A stretch of DNA of 64,000 nucleotides from Ophiura sarsii (GCA_035610835.1 CM069452.1:64690368-64754367); one strand, 5' to 3'; counted from the stretch's first letter, positions 44,746 through 55,760 are shown. Notes: generated by a model from the sequence alone, not told the origin. A program made the numbers and translations.

Positions 44746-45036
44746 TGTATAGCAGTAATTTTGGATTTGGCTGTCTCCATTGGAGTTGCACTTTTGTGAG
44801 GGACATGGGGGCTAATGTGTAATCTGAAAGGTCCATAGAAGTCAAATCAATCGTTGTAATGACCAAAATTGTTGTCGACATTGATTTGTGCGAGCAAGAT
44901 TTATGATACTGCACCTTTAATATCGCAAGGTATTGTGGGTAAAAAACTTTAGGAAAACATGGCGGTGCCCAGAGTATAGTTCGTATATCGTCTTTCACCG
45001 ACGATTACTATTTAATACAAGGAAATAATGATTAAA

Positions 45037-45352
45037 CACTGCAAATTATGAGTGTTTACTATTGGACAAACTAAAAGTAAACTCAAAATTAAACGCAATT
45101 CTAAACACAAAAGTAAACGTAAAAGTAATCGCAAAAGTAAACGTTTCTTGCATTTTGCAACGAATTGACCTCAAAGCATGCTCCAAGTGAGTGAATATCA
45201 CAGATGTTTCCACCATCTGTGATATAATGGTATTGATTAAAGGCTGGGTGGAAAACAGCTTAGTTGTTGGGCTCACATAAGTGTTTAGTATTGCGTTTAC
45301 TTTTGAGTTTGCTTTTAGTTTGTCTAAAAGTAAACGCTCATAATTTGCAGTG
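45037..45352 (+). mobile_element. MITE with CACTGCAAATTATGAG ends
   Basis: 316 bp. The left end CACTGCAAATTATGAGTGTT and the reverse complement of the right end CACTGCAAATTATGAGCGTT continue as about 70-base inverted repeats rich in AAAGTAAAC. Flanks share only AAA, so the target duplication is unclear. Confidence 0.8.
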
Positions 45353-45435
45353 AAAGATGAACAAGAATTACTAGCCGAAGGTTTGTCACAATATATTGGT
45401 CGTATTTTGAGTAGTGGTCGTGGAGTCGTTTGCGG

Positions 45436-45567
45436 TATAAATCTCACCTTTCCTGGTGTATAAACAAACTATGTTTTTCTCAACTATGGAACACAATGTG
45501 GTTAAATCTCACCTTTCCTGGTGTATAAACAAACTATGTTTTTCTCAACTATGGAACACAATGTGGT
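45436..45567 (+). repeat. 66-bp tandem duplication
   Basis: AAATCTCACCTTTCCTGGTG through ACACAATGTGGT occurs twice in a row with no visible change. Confidence 0.9.
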
Positions 45568-46689
45568 ATCATCATCATGGTCATGAGCACTACGTTACAA
45601 TCGTCAAACCTTACTAGCCATAGAAAGGTCATGGAATTTAGGTTTTTGACCGATCTAATATTTTTGCATTCATCTATCTGTGAAGAAGTATTCTTCCTCA
45701 AAATTGTAATCTACCATCTTTACCAGAAAGTCTATATTTTCCATCAGAAATGTCCGATTTTTGTCCGATTTCCAAATTTAAAATTATTATGAAAGATGGG
45801 CGTTTGCGCAAGATAAATCATATTGCCTCGGTACAGTTCATTCTGATACACCCTGTAGGTCTAATACGTTTAAATCACTGTAGTAATGATGCGCTATCAG
45901 TTGTAGATAGCACAGTATAGGCCTACCCTTTTACAATTACCTTTAACCTCGGGATTGCATTGCTAGCAAGTCTACGGCTGATAGCATTAGCTGATGTTCT
46001 ATCCATACATATTTATACGGATAACAATAATGACCCGGACACTGTTCATGTCAAATTTGACACGTACACCTTGCATTTTTTAATAAACTCAAATACTGTC
46101 TATATAAAAATTTAAAAAAATAAGAAGTTGAATTGTTGTTCTATATTCTAGTATTATAAACCTTATTAGTATAGTGTTTACTGACCAATTCATTGCAAAT
46201 TGGTTAGAAAAGCAAAGCAAAGTTGGGAAATGTTTAAGTGCATCTCAACAGGCAAATCGTGTTACCGATATGTGCAGTGGTCTCACCTTATTAACATGAG
46301 CTGGTCTTTCATGGTGGTGCTAGAATCCATTGGGATCTAGCCTTGGGTATAACAATACAAAAGATGAACATTTCATTCAAATTACTCTTACAGCTAGAGG
46401 ATGGAGATTAAGAAATGACAGGCTAAAACGTAACACAAGTTACCATGAAATCGCCCACATAATGTCATTATAAAACTGTTCACAGCATTTGACAAATAAA
46501 TTCTTTATTTTTGGTGGACCAAAGTTACACATCAACGGTTTAGTATCACCATTCTATGGTATTACTCCTTGAATTTTATCGCTTTTCCCCTCACATATGG
46601 TTTTCAAAATGATCCGATTTTAAATCAGCACATAACTTCAGTTCAAACAACCTGTTTTTTTTCTAGTGAACAGAGAAATTGAAACCTAC

Positions 46690-46740
46690 CTCAGCTTGTG
46701 AAGAAGTATTCTTCCTCAATTCGTCACCATCAATGGCTTT
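46690..46740 (-). CDS. Upstream 51-bp exon of the MULE gene
   Basis: On the minus strand CTGCCTTTTTCAG precedes 46740 and GTAGGT follows 46690, a good acceptor and donor. The 51 bases encode KAIDGDELRKNTSSQAE and are a multiple of three. They join in frame to the main exon (…RVCSGDEEALSTAH). The first exon with the start codon was not found; it should lie at higher coordinates. Prediction from splice signals and frame only. Confidence 0.6.
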
Positions 46741-48160
46741 CTGAAAAAGGCAGTATACAGATTGAAGAATGTATAAAAGTATCATATAATTTTATTTCAA
46801 CAGCACAATTTAAGGATCACAAAAGGAATGTATTATTGAATTGATTTACGGATTTCAAGAATATTTCCTTGGAAGTAATTTTGAATAGAATTTTTAAATG
46901 TTGAAAATACTGCAAGTCACGATTCCAAATCCCCTTGGCTGGGAGATTCAACTAAATGGGTTCATATAGGGGTCATTAGAGGTCAAGCTGGGTAAACCCT
47001 ATGATCAAGTCATGTCACATCCGTGACAGCCCAAAGATTACTGTATTCAGGGTTGGTTGAGATTGAAGTTTGAATATTCATAAGAGAGCCCTAAAGAGTA
47101 ATAAGCTAAAGAGTAATAAGTTTACTTTAAGTGTATGTTGCTAAAAGGCAGACAGCCTGCCAGCGAGCATAAAAGTGCTCAGAAAATGTCTTGTGGGCAT
47201 TTTTTTTGTTACAGCCAATCTAACTGTGTGGAATCATATCTATACAAGTATGTATGCCACTGCAAGTTGTGTGGAGTGAAGTTTAGTATGAAATTTTGTC
47301 CAAAACCTGTCATTTTATTTTTAATTCCATTTTTCACCACAATGTTCTTTTAAAGGAGGGGTCCTGCAAGCACAACATTGCGCTTTATTTGTTTGAAAAA
47401 TAACTATCGAGCCCAACTTGCATAATTATATAGAACAAAACATCATACTTATGACAAAAACCAATAAAAACTGCCATATCTCTATGTCGATGAAGTCATA
47501 GTTATACAATGCACATGCGAAAAATGTTAGCACCATAACCATGACATTCCATTATCTTCTATTAATTTAGATGTTATTGCTTAAGAAATAAACTTTAGGA
47601 ATAGGATCTTAAGTTATAAGATATTAGTGCTATGCTATGGGTCATGGTGTAAAGCTTATTTCGGGTTAGATATGGGCCATCCAAGGTCATGTTTCGGACA
47701 ACCAAACAATACATTTTTTTGGCCCAATGCCCAAAACTTGTAAGGCTTTCCAAGGACTTTTTTTCCAAGAACAGTTTATGTGAAAGCCAAAAAATAGGAT
47801 GGACGAGCCAATTTGATTCTAAAATATTGAAACATGTTGAAAATCTTCTTTACAATTAAAAAGGTTGAATTTAAAACTCCAAATGCTCAGAAGGTCCGAG
47901 AAGACACAGGACAGGTCATCGCCATTAATTATAATATCAACTCCCTACAATATATAGTGAGCATGTTAAAACTCATTAAATATTCCAATTGTTGCATTAT
48001 CAAGAAATAACAAAATGATATTAGATATTTTATACAGGGTGATGTAAAAAACTTTACAAAATCGCTGATCTGCGAATTATTGTGTAATTAATTAGCAACC
48101 GGTTTTATCCCTGCTTAAACAAAATAATATTGTCTTCAACAATTTGTTTCACGAATTGTT
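46741..48160. other. No gene recognised
   Basis: Possibly further intron of the MULE gene. TACAGGGTGATGTAAAA at about 48035 resembles small DNA-element ends, unpaired here. Confidence 0.35.
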
Positions 48161-48165
48161 ATAAA

Positions 48166-49135
48166 ACTAGCGGGATGCCCGTCCTTCGGACGGGCTCTCC
48201 CGCTAGGCAGTGGGGCCTACCAGATAGAACACCTACAAAATGAAACAACTTAAAGTGTTGGATGGAAAATGTATAACGAAACACATAGCAATAGAACAAT
48301 ATTTAAAACATTTTGGTTTTGAGTAGGCCTAATTCAAAAGTTTTCATATTTCAATTTAAAAAATTGAAAAAAGACCCCCCGCCCGCCCACGCCCGTGGCA
48401 TATTTCAACTCCAAGGCCTAAACCTTAACCATCTCCCGTCCCCACCCATCCCTCCCCCGCCCCGTGGCATCTCAACTCCAAGGCCAAAAGTTCCCTGCCC
48501 GCTATTTATCTCAACGCCAAGGCCTAACCTTAACCATCTCCTGTAGCGCGGCGTATTTCTCCATGTGTCCGCCCGCGTGTTACATACAGTATCAAATCCC
48601 ACATCTGACACCATCGTTACGCAATTTAATAATACATTTCTTTATTAACCCCATCCCAAACCACATTTAACCCTAACATAAGCTAGGCCCTAAGGGTATC
48701 ATTACACACAACCCCTAACCTTCACCGCTCCCGCCCTGTGGCTTATGCAACCCCAAGGCCTAAACCGTAACCAACTCCCGTGGCGCAGCGTATTTTCTCC
48801 AGTATTTGTCTGCCCGCGTGTGTGGGGTGCGTGGGTGTCGTGCGTGTGCGCATTTATTTTGCATGGCGCATTGTGACGCATTATGTGCTACGCGCGCCGA
48901 CTGCATGGTTACAGTGTACGCATGAGAAAAACAAACATGGCCCGTAGAAAAACCGGGCTGAAAAGGCTTTGGATTTCCCACTTTTGCTCATATCTCGGTC
49001 AATTCTGTACGGTTTTCAGCCATTTATAGCTTATAACCCTTGTCAAGTCATCATCTATTATCAGTGCAACCTTCACGGTTTTTAGACGCAAAATGAGAGA
49101 GCCTTTTCAGGAGACATACATACAACATAAGACAA
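48166..49135 (+). repeat. About 1-kb tandem duplication, copy 1
   Basis: Starts CTAGCGGGATGCCCGTCCTT (a GTCCTTCGGAC hairpin). It contains several lines of TCAACTCCAAGGCC.TAACC sub-repeats, GTGGCGCAGCGTATTT, GGCGCATTGTGACGCATTAT, and ends AATGAGAGAGCCTTTTCAGG. Many frames are open by composition but look non-coding. Confidence 0.8.
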
Positions 49136-49145
49136 ATTATAGTAA

Positions 49146-50075
49146 GACTAGCGGGACACCCGTCCTTCGGAAGCAAAAAGACCCCCGCTCGCCCACGCCC
49201 CGTGGAATATTTCAACTCCAAGGCCAACCTTAACCATCTTTCGTACCCCACCCATCCCTCCCCCGCCCTGTCCCCACCCCGTGGCATATCCGTTACGCAA
49301 TTTAGCATCACATTTCTTCATTAACCCCCTGTCTCCCACACCACAATTATATCATTACACACAACCCCCATTCGTCACCACCCCCGCCCGCCCCGCCCCA
49401 TGGCATATCTCAACCCAAGGCCAAAAGTTCCCCGCCCCGCTACTTATCTCAACGCCAAGGCCTAACCTTAACCATCTCCCGTAGCGCGGCGTATTTCTCC
49501 AATATGTGTCCGCCCGCGTGTTACATCAAATCCCACATCTGACACCATCGTTACGCAATTTAATAATACATTTCTTTATTTCTTTATTAACCCCATCCCA
49601 AACCACATAACCCTAACATAAGCTAGGCCCTAATGGTATCATTACACACAACCCCTAACCGTCACCGCTCCCGCCCCTGTGGCTTAATGCAACCCCAAGG
49701 CCTAAACCGTAACCAACTCCCGTGGCGCAGCGTATTTCTCCAATATTTGTTCGCCCGCGTGTGTAGGGTGCGTGGGTGTAGTGCGTGTGCGCGTTTATTT
49801 TGCATGGCGCATTGCGACGCGTTATGTGCTACGCGCACCGACTGCATGGTTACAGTGTACGCATGAGAAAAACAAACATGGCCCGTAGAAATAGACTCAA
49901 AAGTCGGGCTGAAAAGGCTTTGAATTTCCCGCTTTTGCTCATATCTCGGTTAATTCTGTGCGGTTTCCAGCCATTTATAGCTTATAACCAGTGTCAAGTC
50001 ATCATCTATTATCAGTGCAACATTCACGGCTTTTAGACGCAAAATGAGAGAGCTTTTCAGGATACACACACATCA
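49146..50075 (+). repeat. About 1-kb tandem duplication, copy 2
   Basis: Repeats copy 1 in the same order, from CTAGCGGGACACCCGTCCTT to AATGAGAGAGCTTTTCAGGA. Differences are scattered substitutions and short indels. An 11-base gap with AAGACTAG separates the copies. Confidence 0.8.
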
Positions 50076-50179
50076 AGTATTTTATTGCTCAATTTCAACA
50101 CAGTAATATAATACAAATTATAATTACAAGCATAGTATAGAAAAGCAATAAATATGCAAATTATCAAGAGAAACAAAAA

Positions 50180-50640
50180 GCAAATGACGGTCACAGCCCT
50201 TATCTAAAATTAAAGCATTCGCAAAACACTCGTATTGTTGTCAAAAGCCCTCGAGCGAATGCTTATATTAACCACTATATACAACCACTATATAGGTCTG
50301 CCTTCATATGCTTTCGTGTATCAGAAAAACCGCTAAATAACCCTCGAGTGCTTTTAAATAACCCTCGAGTGCTTTTATTGCATTCGCAAAGCCCTCGAAT
50401 AGCCCTCCTCAGAGCCGAAAAATGTAAATGAGCTTAGCTCTCGAATGCTTTTGACCACTATTGAATGCGAATGCTGATTAGTGGTTGAAACATTAATACC
50501 ATTCGAGGGCTTTAATAGCATTCACAAACCACCTCGCTATATAGCCCTCAACCACTATTGTATAGCACTCGACCACTATTGTATAGCCCTCGACCACTAT
50601 TGTATAGCATGCACTTGCTGAAATGTTCGTTGCGCTGTAT
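50180..50640 (+). repeat. Degenerate CCCTCGA..ACCACTATT repeats
   Basis: Irregular units of ATAGCCCTCGACCACTATTG and ATTCGAGGGCTTTAATAGCA on both strands. The same vocabulary (ACCACTATT, GCTCGAGTGCT) reappears at 52160-52455, up to the kinase exon. Confidence 0.6.
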
Positions 50641-50734
50641 ATTGAGGTTACGCAATGTTGCATGGTTTAGGTACCATTTGGTTACATGCTTTCAAGATTA
50701 TGTTGAACCCTATAATTAACACTCTTAGTACTAC

Positions 50735-50905
50735 GAATTACTATGATGCGGTGTGCTTGTGTCACCCTGCAAATACAGAGGTTCGGGTTCGAGCCCCGGC
50801 GGCGTGGGGGCCCTTTTTCCTCTTGTTTTTTTGACGCGAAAAAAAATCTTTAGCAAAGGTGCCTCGGGGGTAAAGGTTTAGGAGTGATTTTTTTCTCAAT
50901 TTTTC
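50735..50905 (+). mobile_element. tRNA-type SINE, copy 1
   Basis: GGTTCGGGTTCGAGCCCCGG (B-box) is followed by GGGGGCCCTTTTTCC and GTGCCTCGGGGGTAAAGGTT. The A-box half is poor. Shares its 3' body with the copy at 51058. Confidence 0.55.
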
Positions 50906-51057
50906 ATTTTTCAGAATTTCTCTAATTTTTGTCTCATTTAACCCTAACACTCTTGAGTACTAATAACTGCGATGCGGTGTGCTTGTGTCACCCGGCGTGG
51001 CAGTTATTTAATGAAAACAATTTACTTGGTGAACTATACTGAGCCAAGTATGGTTGA

Positions 51058-51225
51058 CCCCCCCTGGCCGAGTGATAGATTGTCTGCCTCTGAACACAAG
51101 AGGTCCAAGGTTCGAGCCCTGGGGGCATGGAGGCCCTTTTTCCCCCTGCTTTTTGGCAGCGAAAACAAAATAATTGGAAAATGTGCCTCGGGGGTTAGGG
51201 TTATATCCAACTCTTTCTTTCTAAT
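51058..51225 (+). mobile_element. tRNA-type SINE, copy 2
   Basis: CTGGCCGAGTGATAGATTGT (A-box) and CAAGGTTCGAGCCCTGG (B-box) lie in a tRNA-like head of about 75 bases. It is followed by the body shared with copy 1 (GGCCCTTTTTCC, GTGCCTCGGGGGTTAGGGTT). A Ser/Leu-type tRNA origin is plausible from GGCCGAGTG. Confidence 0.65.
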
Positions 51226-52110
51226 GGACATACCAGAGTTCCATACAGTGGCGCGCTACAGAGGGTCAAGGGGGTTTGCCCCCCCCCCCCCCCCCCCTCA
51301 AAAAAATTAGTTAAAATTATAAAAAAAGTAAATATTGATAAAAGGCATTTTTCACAAAATTAGTTAGTATTGGATCAAATTTGACAATTTTAGCGTAAAA
51401 TGTAAACAAAAAATGTGCGCGCATACATTTTTTTGTCCCCCAAAAATTGTGATTTATGCTGTAAAATTGGAAATGTTCACACTACATTAATTTTCACGCA
51501 CTGCCAGGCAAGCTCAAAATTTGTATACCCTTAATAGGCTTGAAAAATAATAATTTACATGAACTTTTTGTTATGTGATACGAACCCCGGCCGTAAATGA
51601 CCAATGAGCATTTTAGGCGTACAATGTGGCACACATACATTGTAGCTGATCAAATATAAATCAGAGACAGTGCTCATCTGGTACAACATGCATGCACCCC
51701 CCCCCCCCCCCCCCCCTTCACCCCATTTGCATCCGCAGCATACAGGCCTGCTGTTGCCTTTATAGTAATCAAATATGCATTATATGCATGTATGAGAGCC
51801 TTATTTTACATTACTGGATAAGCCTAATATGATGTGTGTGCAACATTTAAAGGTTTGCAAACAAATGGTCTTTATAAGCTTATACTAACTATACATTATA
51901 AGCTAATGGACTTGACTAAAGTACAAGTTACTAAGCTTACTATATTTTACACATTTCAGCTATCTGAATGTAAGTGCATTATCCACATACCTGCTCTGCA
52001 GACAATAGTGATTCACAATTCACATATATATATAATAAATACCTCTGAAAGAAACCAAAATATCCATCATAATTATGCTCCACAACCTACTGCCATGATC
52101 ACAGCTACTA
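51226..52110. other. No gene; poly-C runs and a lone CAGTGGCG end
   Basis: CAGTGGCGCGCTACAGAGGG at about 51246 resembles the hAT end at 13829 but has no partner in view. Poly-C runs at 51281-51297 and about 51698-51716. Otherwise unique. Confidence 0.4.
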
Positions 52111-52114
52111 CAAC

Positions 52115-52455
52115 AATAACAAATTTGAAATGGCAGTTGGTGATTATGTAACATGTATGCAAATTAGTGAACCACTATTGTTATCTATAATAGAACCACT
52201 ATCCATCTACTCCAACAATAACAAATTTGAAATGGCATTTGATCATGTGACATGTATGCAAATTAGTGAACCACTATTGATATCTATAATAGAACCACTA
52301 TCCATCTTCCAACCACCATCTATATCAATAGCACTCAATGCAACCACTTTGAGCAACCACTATCAGCTCTCGAATGCTATTTCAGCTAAAGTAAACCACT
52401 ATTAGATACCCATTTTAGCACTCGGCGAACCGCTAAAAGTGCTCGAGTGCTGAGA
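52115..52455 (+). repeat. Two-unit tandem repeat next to the kinase exon
   Basis: AACAATAACAAATTTGAAAT through GAACCACTATCCATCT is repeated with a period of about 105 bases, followed by ACCACTATC-rich sequence and CTCGAGTGCTGAGACACCTG. Confidence 0.65.
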
Positions 52456-52468
52456 CACCTGTAAAAAC

Positions 52469-53155
52469 CATATATGGTAGTGTTCCTCTACCCAAACTTT
52501 GTGTTCTTGTCTGCATGTGTGTGTTTGAGTGATACAGATAAGATCTAGACTCCCCAAAATCAGTTAGTTTGGCTACAATTGGATCCTTTGCATAATGTTC
52601 TTGAAGCTCTACTCCAGTACTGGTGGCGTAATGCTGGTTGCTGACCAAGACATTCGCAGGTTTAAGGTCTCTGTGGGCAATTCCTTGCATATGCAAATAA
52701 CGTAATCCAAGAGCGATTTGGACAGTTATACTGTGAGAGTAGTCAAAGTCAGTCACAGCATCTACACGATCAATGTAATGTAAGAAGTCACATAGGGATG
52801 TTACACACTCGTTACCTTTAAAGATGCTAAAGTCGAAAGTCATATACTCCATCAACATTGCACATCGTTCTGGGCATACTGCCTTCAAATGTATAATATT
52901 GGGATGGGAGAGTGCATTCATTATATTGCTCTCTTTCATATAAGCACGCCTGTCCTTCTCACATTGACTAAGCAGTTTCTTCACACAGAGTGTATCTCCT
53001 TTGTATTTTATTTTAGAAACTTCCCCATACTGCCCTCTACCAATAACTTCCAAGATAGTAAAGTCAGACCATTTCACAAGTTTGACATCCTCGTCAAACT
53101 GAAAGGTTGTCTTCACTTTTTCTAGTGCTGGTAGTGCTGGTAGTTTGAATGCCAT
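52469..53155 (-). CDS. Protein kinase, single internal exon (N-terminal two-thirds of the domain)
   Basis: 229 codons, phase 0 at both ends. Residues 39-46 are the glycine loop GRGQYGEV, Lys59 is the ATP-binding lysine, Glu75 the likely helix-C partner, HRDLKPANV is at 161-169 (Asp163 catalytic), DFG at 199-201 and GTLPYM at 224-229. All core residues up to the activation segment are intact. The acceptor TTTTTATCATCTAACAG directly precedes the ATG at 53155. The exon ends ATG|GTTTTT, exactly where APE should follow; reading on gives a stop after 11 codons. The rest of the domain (APE, lobe C) must be in an exon I could not find below 52469. An extra loop near 105-140 and the Ser/Thr-type HRDLKPAN suggest a TKL-like Ser/Thr kinase. 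The subfamily is not certain, and a pseudogene or retained fragment is possible. Confidence 0.75.
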
Positions 53156-53435
53156 CTGTTAGATGATAAAAAGAGGGAAAAAAACACAAATATATTATGT
53201 GGTGCATAATGTAGGTCCACATCAAAACTATGCATTAACAGAGGGGGCAAAGTTAGTAAAGGTATTTTCACATGGGTGCAGGACAGCATAGCAGTAGCAA
53301 AATGCTCCTCAATCCTCATTTTTAGGAAATATGTAGCAATGGCGAAAAAACATGGTCAGCATACAAAACTTGTCACAGTTCGCTAATTTTTCGGGGAAGA
53401 TAAACTAGATTATTTAACTACACTTTATATTAACT
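53156..53435. other. Presumed intron upstream of the kinase exon
   Basis: No further kinase exon recognised. Minus-strand pyrimidine tract and AG at 53156-53175. Confidence 0.4.
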
Positions 53436-53935
53436 AACACCCTGAGTGATTCCTGGTGTATATGACCGGTGTGATGTTGATGAACGGTGCTTTGATAAAA
53501 TATCACAAAATGATATGTTGCATATAAACCTCAAGTTGTATATGATGGCATAGAGATGTCACCTTGATTGAGCGCTTCCTGGTGTATATGACCGGTGTTG
53601 AGATAAGATCGCAAATGATCTGTTGCATATAAACCTCAAGTTGTACGTAGTAGTTATGATGGCATAGAAATGTTACCCTGAGTGATTCCTGGTGTATATG
53701 ACCGGTGTGATTTTGATGAACGGTGCTTTGATAAAATATCACAATGATATATGTTGCATATAAACCTCAAGTTGTATTTATAATGGCATAAAGATGTCAC
53801 CTTGATGGAGCGCTTCCTGGTGTTCATGACCGGTATTGATATAAGATCGCAAATGATCTGTTGCATATAAACCTCAAGTTGAATTTATGATGGCATAGAA
53901 ATGTTACCCTTATTGATTCCTGGTGCATAGATGAG
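53436..53935 (+). repeat. Tandem repeat of about 120 bp (four units)
   Basis: Each unit has TTCCTGGTGTATATGACCGG, a GATAAAATATCAC or GATAAGATCGC segment, ATGTTGCATATAAACCTCAA and TGATGGCATAGAAATGT. Alternate units are more alike, so the higher-order period is about 240 bases. The short minus-strand frames are by-products. Confidence 0.85.
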
Positions 53936-54480
53936 GTGACCGTTGTTTACATTTAGGATGCCCTCTGTTGATTTGAGACAAAACACACCGGGCAAGAGTT
54001 CCTATAGTTTACATAGGCCAGATCAGGTTTTCTAACTAGATTGTGGTGTCACAGCAAATTGTTATCAAAACTGTCTTTAAACTTGCTTAGGAATGCTATA
54101 AGCTATCGCATTTCACAAAAAAAAATTAAAAATAAATGAGTTTTACAATTCATTAGAAAGAAATTTCATGTTGTCTTCATTAACTTTACTGTATATTCTG
54201 CCTGGAGGGAATCAACAGAGGGTGTCCCATTTGTAAATACACGACGTCACCGGTCACACCATCTATATGACCGGTGTTTTTGATGAGCTGTTTTTTGATA
54301 AAATATCGCATGATGTTACATATAATCCTCAAGTTGTATTTATGATGGCATAAAAATGTCACCCTTGTGTCTTACTTGTGTGTTCCCGTTGTACATGACC
54401 GGTGTTTTGATAAATAGTTGAAAATAGTGCTTAATATTGAATTGTATGTTCTTGTTGAGCTGTTGCCGAAATCAAGATGG
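53936..54480 (+). repeat. Spacer with one further diverged repeat unit (about 54255-54420)
   Basis: ATATGACCGGTGTTTTTGAT, TAATCCTCAAGTTGTATTTA and GATGGCATAAAAATGTCACC show a fifth unit separated from the array by about 320 bases of unique sequence. Confidence 0.6.
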
Positions 54481-54499
54481 TGGATTGGATGGATAACCG

Positions 54500-54885
54500 G
54501 GACAAAGTGTACAGCGGTGTACGGTCCCGGCCCCCCATAGCCGGCACAAAGTGTATACACCCCTGCTATACATGTAGTACTGTTCCTGTGTATACATTTT
54601 GTGTACCAAAGTGTACGCCCCGCTATGTATGTGTACACCCCGGCTATGGCCCTGAGTAACATGTGTACCAGTAGCGCAGTCCCCGCTACAATTATGCCCG
54701 GCCACTCCCCGGCTAATTTATCAGAGATGTACGCCCCTGCATAGCGGTTAGCGGGGGCACGTTTTGCACGTCCCCGGTACACGCCCCCGCATAGCCGGGC
54801 AACGTTTTTGTACGATTGCGTACGGTCCCCCCGCATGGTCCCCGCTATGCCACGGGGATGCAATTGATAAGTGCATAAATATCAC
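54500..54885 (+). repeat. GC-rich dispersed repeat, copy 2 (copy 1 at 24640-24955)
   Basis: Starts around GGACAAAGTGTACAGCGGTG and ends GCAATTGATAAGTGCATAAA. It contains several GTGTACACCCC and CCCCGGCTA units. Confidence 0.7.
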
Positions 54886-54962
54886 GCAAACGCAATCCTG
54901 TATTTTAGGGGGTTAAATTGATTGACGGATGACTGCACCGGGCCATGACCGAAATTGGTTGA

Positions 54963-55392
54963 GCATGTGCAACCTGCGGCCCGCGGGCCACATGCGGCCC
55001 GCCGACCTCTAATCTGCGGCCCGCGAAGCAATCCTAAAATTCCCTCTGATGCGGCCCGTTTTAAACGGAGCTCCCTAGTTTTACACAAATGGCGGATTGA
55101 TTTGGTGGTGTGCTCCCTTATAATTAGTAGGGTGACGCTCTGCATTAGGTAAATATAACCCAAGGCGTGATTGCGTGATAAAATCCCTGGTTAAAATGGC
55201 GCTTGCAGCACCAACAGTGAGTAAAAAGAGATAATTACACGAAGAGAAGCGGGTATTCCATGAGCAATGGACTTCGCCTCTCCCTATTACTCCTCCTCCG
55301 GACGTGTTTTGGAATGTTTGACAATCGCTGCGGCCCGTGAATAGATCTCAAAATCACAATGCGGCCCGTGTGGTAGAAAAGGTTGCACATGC
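54963..55392 (+). mobile_element. hAT-like MITE with GCGGCCCGC-rich ends
   Basis: The ends GCATGTGCAACCTGCGGCCC and, reverse-complemented, GCATGTGCAACCTTTTCTAC are joined by several TGCGGCCCG motifs. Subterminal GCGGCCCGCGGGCC is well known in hAT elements of animals. Flanks TTGGTTGA and TTGGTATA agree at six of eight positions, a decayed 8-bp duplication. Confidence 0.7.
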
Positions 55393-55760
55393 TTGGTATA
55401 CAGTATCTATCTATCTATCTATTCGATATTGTGCAGAATTCATTATGATTGTCGCACTGCATATTTCCTGAAAAACCTAGGAATACTTATGAAGTTATGG
55501 AATATTGTGTACAGGTATCAGACCCGGGATGATCCTCTACTCTTTACGATCATGACGATGAGTTCGATCTGCAACTATTATATTAACGTGTTCAGGGTGA
55601 ATCGGCTGAATACACGGGACCAACGGCTTTTAAACGTGAATCTCCGAATCACGGCGAACTGACACTCACCTGCACGTTGTATACAGTAAATGGGGTAGAC
55701 GAGAAATTCTACAATTAAATTTGATTATCAGCTTAAACCAAGGAAAGAGACTCCGATATT
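55393..55760. other. No gene recognised; (TATC)n at 55403-55421
   Basis: A short TATC microsatellite. An 89-codon plus frame has no domain I know and no splice context. Confidence 0.35.

Larger units (their letters stand above)
43962..46689 (-). other. Inferred intron of the MULE gene
   Basis: Bounded by donor GAG|GTAGGT at 46690/46689 and acceptor AACAG at 43962 (minus strand). It contains two repeat members (44505-44620, 44665-44745), a MITE (45037-45352) and a 66-bp tandem duplication (about 45436-45567). A stray match to the upstream exon lies at about 45678-45700 (GAGGAAGAATACTTCTTCAC on the minus strand). No other gene seen. Confidence 0.55.

Noticed and set aside
48313..49866. Several 60-87 codon frames in the 1-kb tandem duplication
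   Set aside because: Pro/Arg-rich by composition, present in both strands and not conserved in frame between the two copies.
54372..54863. 163-codon minus frame
   Set aside because: Lies in the GC-rich dispersed repeat with loose tandem units, and no domain is recognisable. The homologous copy at 24640 does not keep the frame.
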